In this document: piece by piece, positions 59,707-64,000 of the stretch | How positions within the stretch are numbered: position 1 is the first letter of the stretch | Layout: the number at the start of each line of letters is the position of its first letter | Assembly (NCBI GenBank): GCA_964482205.1 | Contig: CAYZWI010000001.1 | Location: 248,001 to 312,000 of the forward strand | DNA from: JAZDGX01 sp964482205 | GTDB lineage: Bacteria; Eisenbacteria; RBG-16-71-46; CAIMUX01; WJJG01 | Length of the DNA stretch: 64,000 nucleotides | Direction of reading: 5' to 3' | Position numbers and translations under genes: made by a program | The notes under the pieces: generated by a model | Database searches by the model: none | Told to the model about the DNA's origin: nothing | Seen by the model: the letters and a program-made list of their open reading frames with translations, nothing else

Positions 59707-61467
59707 TCATTCATCCCGGATCGCGTCCACCGGATGCATGCGGGCCGCTTTCCACGCCGGGTAGAAGGTGGAAAGCGCCGCGATCACGAGCACCGAGGTC
59801 ACGATCACGACCAGGTCGCCCCCTTCCACCTTCACCGGGAGCTTGTCGATGAAGTAGACATCGCCGGGCAGCCGAATGAACTCGTACCGCTTCAGCAGAT
59901 AGCAGATCACGAGACCCGCGCCGGTGCCGAGAGCGGTTCCCGCAAAGGCCATCACCCAACCTTCGAGCACGAAGATGCGCAGGATCGTGAGCGAGGTCGC
60001 GCCCATCGACTTCAGGATGCCGATCTCGCGCCGCTTTTCGGTGACGAGCATGATGAGCGAGCTGGCGATGCTGAATCCCGCGACGAGCACGATCATCGTC
60101 AGGATGATGAACATCACCTTCTTCTCGGTGCTCATCCAGGCGAAGAGGTTCTCGTTGAGCTCGATCCAGTTGTTGGCGCGATACGGGAAGCCGCCCAGCA
60201 GGCCGACCATCTCCTCCGCCACGCGCGGGGCCTGGTTCATGTCCTGCAAGCGCAGTTCGATGCCGGTCACGCGCTCGCCCAGGCCGAAGAACGAGCTCGC
60301 CTCCGCCATGTCGATGTAGACCATGCTCGCGTCGAAGTCGTACATGCCCGAGTGGAAGATGCCGCGGACCTCGAAGCGCCGCATGCGCGGCACGAAGCCC
60401 ATCGGCGTGCGGCGCGCCTCGGCGGGGCTCACCAGCACGATCTCGTCTCCGCGTCCGACGCCCAGCCCTTCGGCGATGTAGCGGCCGAGGATGATGCCCG
60501 GCAGGCCGCCGTCCTTGGGGGCCGCGAGCCCCGGGTCGCCTCCCTTGTGCTCGAGGTAGCGCGGCAGCGCGGTGACCTCGGCCTCGTCCTTCCAGCGGAT
60601 GCCCTTCACGATGCCGCCTTCGGCATTCGTTCCGGCGGTGAGCATCGCCTTGCCGTAGACGAACGGAGCGGCCGCGACCGCTTCGGGATGCCCGCGCAGG
60701 ATCGCGGCGATGCTGTCGGGCTTCGCGATTCCCTGCGAGCCCCAGCGGAGCACGATCACATGCGCATTCGTGCCCACGATGCGCTCGCGCACTTCCTCGT
60801 CGAAGCCGCTCATCACCGCGAGGACGATGATGAGCGCGCACACGCCAAGGGCGATCCCTGCGGCGGCGAAGTAGTTCGTCGCGGAGTGGAGCGCGGTCGT
60901 GCGCCGCCCGTAGAGATAGCGCAGCCCGACGAAGGTGACGATGCGCTCGCTGGCGCCCGGGCGCTGGCGCTCGAAGGCGCGGGCGGCTTCCGGAACGAGG
61001 ACGTCCCAGAGCACCCAACGGAACAGCCAATAGACCAGCGCGAAGGGCAGCCAGGCCGGCAGCAGAAGCATCGCGAGCGCGCCGACCACGAAGCGAGCGG
61101 GACGGGAGGGCGTGCGGCGGGAAGGCGCCGCGCCCGGAGCCGATTCGCCGGGGACGAGACCCGCGGAATCGAGCGGCGGTTTCCGTCCCTTGCCGCCGCC
61201 AAGAATGCGCGCGCCGAGGGCATCGATGAGCGCGAGCAGTCCGCGCAGGCCGACGGCGACAGGAAAGAGAACCAGCCCCGGGATGCCGACCAGCCAGACG
61301 AGCGCGGCGTGCGAGGCGGAAGGCCTGCCCCGCAATTCATCGACGAGTTCAAGGAGCCCGGTGCCGGAGAGGTGGATCGCCTGGATGAGGAGGAATGGGC
61401 CCACCCAGACAGGCGCCGTGACTAGCAGCAGGAATCGCCGGGCCAGAGAGCCGCGCCCCTCGGCCAT
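59707..61467 (-). CDS. Lipoprotein-releasing ABC permease LolC/LolE, with N-terminal extension
   Basis: A 586-residue permease. The conserved LolC/E part begins near residue 178 ('VGLRYLYGRRTTALHSATNY') with the first transmembrane helix ('AGIALGVCALIIVLAVMSGF'), a large periplasmic domain, and three C-terminal helices ('FIILTMIVLVAGFSIASSLI', 'REIGILKSMGATSLTILRIF', 'VIVTSVLVIAALSTFYPAWK'). Usual LolC/E proteins are about 400-415 residues. The extra 175 residues contain three more hydrophobic segments and a Gly/Pro/Arg-rich loop. Only one permease gene is present, so a homodimer or a distant partner is implied. The start at 61467 follows purB by 3 bp. Confidence 0.88.
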   Translation of the reverse strand: MAEGRGSLARRFLLLVTAPVWVGPFLLIQAIHLSGTGLLELVDELRGRPSASHAALVWLVGIPGLVLFPVAVGLRGLLALIDALGARILGGGKGRKPPLDSAGLVPGESAPGAAPSRRTPSRPARFVVGALAMLLLPAWLPFALVYWLFRWVLWDVLVPEAARAFERQRPGASERIVTFVGLRYLYGRRTTALHSATNYFAAAGIALGVCALIIVLAVMSGFDEEVRERIVGTNAHVIVLRWGSQGIAKPDSIAAILRGHPEAVAAAPFVYGKAMLTAGTNAEGGIVKGIRWKDEAEVTALPRYLEHKGGDPGLAAPKDGGLPGIILGRYIAEGLGVGRGDEIVLVSPAEARRTPMGFVPRMRRFEVRGIFHSGMYDFDASMVYIDMAEASSFFGLGERVTGIELRLQDMNQAPRVAEEMVGLLGGFPYRANNWIELNENLFAWMSTEKKVMFIILTMIVLVAGFSIASSLIMLVTEKRREIGILKSMGATSLTILRIFVLEGWVMAFAGTALGTGAGLVICYLLKRYEFIRLPGDVYFIDKLPVKVEGGDLVVIVTSVLVIAALSTFYPAWKAARMHPVDAIRDE

Positions 61468-61470
61468 GCC

Positions 61471-62832
61471 CTACCTCCCGGGGCGGCGAACGGCCCGCCC
61501 CGCGGTGTCGCGCGCGTCATCGGTTTCGCGCGCCCACGAGGAAGCGAGAACGCGTTCGAACACCGGGCCGAGGTTCGCGAGGAATCGTGAGACATCGAAG
61601 ATCGCGTCCCACTCCGTTTCCGCCAGCTCCGCCTTCCCCCGAAGCCGCGCGGCGAGCGTCTCGCGCAGTGGCCTTCCCTCGCGCCACGCCTCCATCGCCG
61701 CGGCCTGCACGATCGCATAGGCCTCTTCGCGCGAGCCGAGCCGCTGGGTGAGCGCCAGCAACGCGCCTTGCGAGAAGAAGAGCCCGCGCGAGGCTTCGAG
61801 GTTCGCGCGCATGCGGGCGGCGTCGACTTCCAATCCCTCGAGCACGCGGGCGACGAGATCGAGCTGGTAGTGAAGGCCGACGAAGGCGTCGGGAAGGATC
61901 ACCCGCTCGGCGCTCGAGTGGCTGATGTCGCGCTCGTGCCAGAGGGCCACATTCTCGCAGGCGACCGTCATGAAGCCGCGCAGCAGGCGCGCGATCCCGA
62001 CGATCCGCTCGCAGAGGATCGGGTTTCGCTTGTGCGGCATCGCCGACGAGCCCTTCTGCCCCATGGCGAAGGGCTCGAAGGCCTCGCCCACTTCCGTGCG
62101 CTGCAAGTGACGGATCTCGACCGCGAGCTTCTCCCCGCTCGCGCCGATCAGGGCCAGGGTCGCGACCAGATGCGCGTGCCGGTCGCGTTGCACGATCTGC
62201 GTGGACGCGGGCGCGGGAAGAAGCCCCAGCCGGGCGCAGGCGCGCTCCTCCACCGCAGGCGGCAGATGTGCAAAGGTTCCGACCGCGCCCGAGAACTTGC
62301 CGACACGCACATCTTCCAGCGCCGCGGCCAGCCGCCGGTGATGGCGCTCGAATTCCGCGAACCAGACGAGCGCTTTCAGTCCGAAGGTGATGGGCTCGGC
62401 GTGCACGCCATGGGTGCGGCCGATCATGAGCGTGTCGCGGTGCTCGCTCGCGAGCGCGCGCAGCCGCCGCCCCACGCGCGCCAGCTGCGCGTCGATCAAC
62501 GCGCCGGCGCGTCCGAGGGTCAAGGCGAGCGCGGTGTCGAGAAGATCCGAGGAGGTCATGCCCAGGTGCAGGTAACGCTTCTCTTCGCCGAGCGATTCGT
62601 TCACATTCGTGAGGAACGCGATCACATCGTGATGCACGACCGCTTCGAGCTCGGCGATGCGCGCCGCATCGAAGCGGGCCCGCCGCGCGATCGCGTCCGC
62701 CGTGCCCGCGGGCGCGAGCCCCTCCTCCTCCATCGCGTGCGCGGCCGCGATCTCGACTTCGAGCCAGGTGGCGAAGCGGCGCTCATCGCTCCAAAGCGCG
62801 CCCATCTCGGGCAGCGTGTAGCGTTCGATCAC
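61471..62832 (-). CDS. purB: Adenylosuccinate lyase
   Basis: Fumarase-superfamily enzyme acting twice in purine synthesis (SAICAR to AICAR, adenylosuccinate to AMP). At 453 residues it has 'VIERYTLPEMGALWSDERR', 'LHLGMTSSDLLDTALALTL', 'MIGRTHGVHAEPITFGLK' and the signature 'QKGSSAMPHKRNPILCERI' with the flexible Ser loop. The GTG start at 62832 is chosen because GAGGGAAGG precedes it and the family starts at this point; the frame continues upstream without support. Salvage enzyme apt also lies in this window but far away. Confidence 0.96.
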   Translation of the reverse strand: MIERYTLPEMGALWSDERRFATWLEVEIAAAHAMEEEGLAPAGTADAIARRARFDAARIAELEAVVHHDVIAFLTNVNESLGEEKRYLHLGMTSSDLLDTALALTLGRAGALIDAQLARVGRRLRALASEHRDTLMIGRTHGVHAEPITFGLKALVWFAEFERHHRRLAAALEDVRVGKFSGAVGTFAHLPPAVEERACARLGLLPAPASTQIVQRDRHAHLVATLALIGASGEKLAVEIRHLQRTEVGEAFEPFAMGQKGSSAMPHKRNPILCERIVGIARLLRGFMTVACENVALWHERDISHSSAERVILPDAFVGLHYQLDLVARVLEGLEVDAARMRANLEASRGLFFSQGALLALTQRLGSREEAYAIVQAAAMEAWREGRPLRETLAARLRGKAELAETEWDAIFDVSRFLANLGPVFERVLASSWARETDDARDTAGRAVRRPGR

Positions 62833-62926
62833 GGCCTTCCCTCGCTTGCTTGCGGACCGCCGGCCTGAGACCAGCCGGCCCGCACGCCCCGGCCTCGTCC
62901 CCTCGCGGTCCCCGGCCGGGCCCGCG

Positions 62927-64000
62927 TCACTGGGGACGGGCCTCCTCCAGCACGATCGCGACATCCCGCCGGTCGCCGTCGCGTTCCATCGTGAGCACGA
63001 TCCGGTCTCCGATGGTGGCGCCGAAGATCAGCCTCTGCGCATCGTTCGCGCGCGAGACGGGCTGCCCGTTCACCGCGCGGATGATGTCGCCCACGCGGAT
63101 GCCAACCCGGTCGGAGGGGCTGCCTTCCTCGATGCCCCACACCAGCAACCCGCGCCGGTCGCGAATGCGGAAGTAGTTCGCGACCATCTGCGTGATCTCC
63201 TGCACGCGAATGCCGATCCAGACCTGCCGCACGCGCCCGTGCTCGAGGATTTCGCGCACCACGCGGATGACCGTGTTCACCGGAATGGCGAAGCCGATGC
63301 CGAGGCTCCCTCCCGTCGTGCTCAGGATGAAGGTATTGATCCCGATCACCTCGCCGAGCGAATTCACCAGCGGGCCGCCGCTGTTGCCGGGATTGATCGC
63401 CGCGTCGGTCTGGATCATTTCCTTGTAGATGGCCCCGCCCTCATCGACGCGCACATCGCGGTTCGTGGCGCTGATCACGCCCACCGTGATCGTGGGCTTG
63501 TACGAGTTCAGCAGGAAGCCGAAGGGATTGCCGAGCGCGATGGCCCATTCCCCCACGAGGAGGTCGTCGGAATTGCCGACGGGAGCGACCGGCAGATTGT
63601 CGCCGTCGATGCGCAGCACGGCCAGATCGTAGGTGGGATCCGCGCTCACGACCGTGCCGTCGAAGGTGCGCCCGTCCGGCAGGCTCACCTTGATCTCCTT
63701 CGCGTCGCGCACGACATGCTCGTTGGTGACGACGATCCCGCGTTCGTCGATGATCACGCCCGAGCCGAGATTCGAGACCTCTTCGCCATAGATGCGCCCG
63801 GGGAAGAAGCGATTGAAGAACTGGTCGAAGGGATCCTGGCTGAGCGCGAAGGGACCTTGGCGGACATAGCGGATCTGGGTGACGCTGATCGAGACGACCG
63901 CCGGGCCGACGCGCTCGCCGGCGTCGACGATCGCATTGCGCCGCTGCATCAAGAGCTGATCGCCCGGCCGATCGGAAGAGCGGTACTCCTCCGGGCCGCC
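62927..64000 (-). CDS. HtrA/DegP-family serine protease (N-terminus beyond right edge)
   Basis: Periplasmic quality-control protease, about 357 codons visible. The trypsin-like domain has the triad His ('GIVVTNEHVVRDAKEI'), Asp ('VSADPTYDLAVLRIDG') and Ser ('AINPGNSGGPLVNSLGEVIG'). One PDZ domain follows ('VWIGIRVQEITQMV', 'SPSDRVGIRVGDIIRAVNGQ'). A single PDZ makes it DegS/HhoB-like as opposed to two-PDZ DegP. The frame is open through position 64000, so the signal or anchor segment is outside. It stands 94 bp before purB on the same strand. Confidence 0.95.
   Translation of the reverse strand, partial: GGPEEYRSSDRPGDQLLMQRRNAIVDAGERVGPAVVSISVTQIRYVRQGPFALSQDPFDQFFNRFFPGRIYGEEVSNLGSGVIIDERGIVVTNEHVVRDAKEIKVSLPDGRTFDGTVVSADPTYDLAVLRIDGDNLPVAPVGNSDDLLVGEWAIALGNPFGFLLNSYKPTITVGVISATNRDVRVDEGGAIYKEMIQTDAAINPGNSGGPLVNSLGEVIGINTFILSTTGGSLGIGFAIPVNTVIRVVREILEHGRVRQVWIGIRVQEITQMVANYFRIRDRRGLLVWGIEEGSPSDRVGIRVGDIIRAVNGQPVSRANDAQRLIFGATIGDRIVLTMERDGDRRDVAIVLEEARPQ

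Overview
High-GC bacterial chromosome fragment, read almost entirely on the minus strand. The window encodes a diderm with LPS: a full lipid A/Kdo gene set, BamA, OmpH/Skp and Lol transport genes. It also encodes the protein-arginine kinase pair McsA/McsB with ClpC, an LpxC-FabZ fusion, and several exported proteins ending in FlgD/T9SS-type C-terminal domains. This combination suggests a member of the Fibrobacterota-Chlorobiota-Bacteroidota (FCB) side of the tree or an uncultured relative such as Candidatus Eisenbacteria. That placement is inference from gene content; no rRNA is present.

Layout. 1-5.5 kb: SNF2-type helicase (cut by the left edge), a small outer-membrane barrel protein, a tyrosine recombinase and uvrC. 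5.6-6.7 kb: a 139-bp direct duplication carrying tRNA-Arg(CCT) and a degraded copy, flanking a GlsB/YeaQ-type membrane gene. 6.8-23.6 kb: an accessory island of very large secreted repeat proteins. It holds an internally duplicated 530-residue protein, a 14-repeat FG-GAP protein, a subtilase with four GEVED-like repeats, a beta-rich protein with six Cys-rich repeats, and a second subtilase. Four of these five share a C-terminal FlgD-like domain. An IS256-type transposase remnant and a frameshifted ORF lie between them. 23.7-35 kb: membrane glycosyltransferase, apt, a sigma-70 factor with an SD-occluding hairpin, two tRNA-Pro, surE-pcm, and a chain DUF512-der-plsY-gpsA-merR. 35-41.7 kb: tRNA-Gly, then nadB, a family-9 glycosyltransferase, a hypothetical gene, mutL and miaA. 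42-54.4 kb: a lone lipoprotein gene on plus, facing the envelope operon bamA-ompH-lpxD-lpxC/fabZ-lpxA-gfo/idh-lpxB-DUF374-waaA-lpxK. 54.7-64 kb: htrA (cut by the right edge)-purB-lolC/E-lolD-mcsA-mcsB-clpC.

How genes work together. The 42-54 kb operon makes lipid A from UDP-GlcNAc through Kdo transfer, alongside outer-membrane protein chaperoning and insertion. The lol genes and HtrA next to it serve lipoprotein traffic and envelope quality control. McsA/McsB/ClpC is predicted to mark and unfold damaged cytoplasmic proteins. Most neighbours overlap by 4 bp (ATGA/GTGA), indicating translational coupling in long operons. Long antisense open frames throughout are composition shadows and were excluded.
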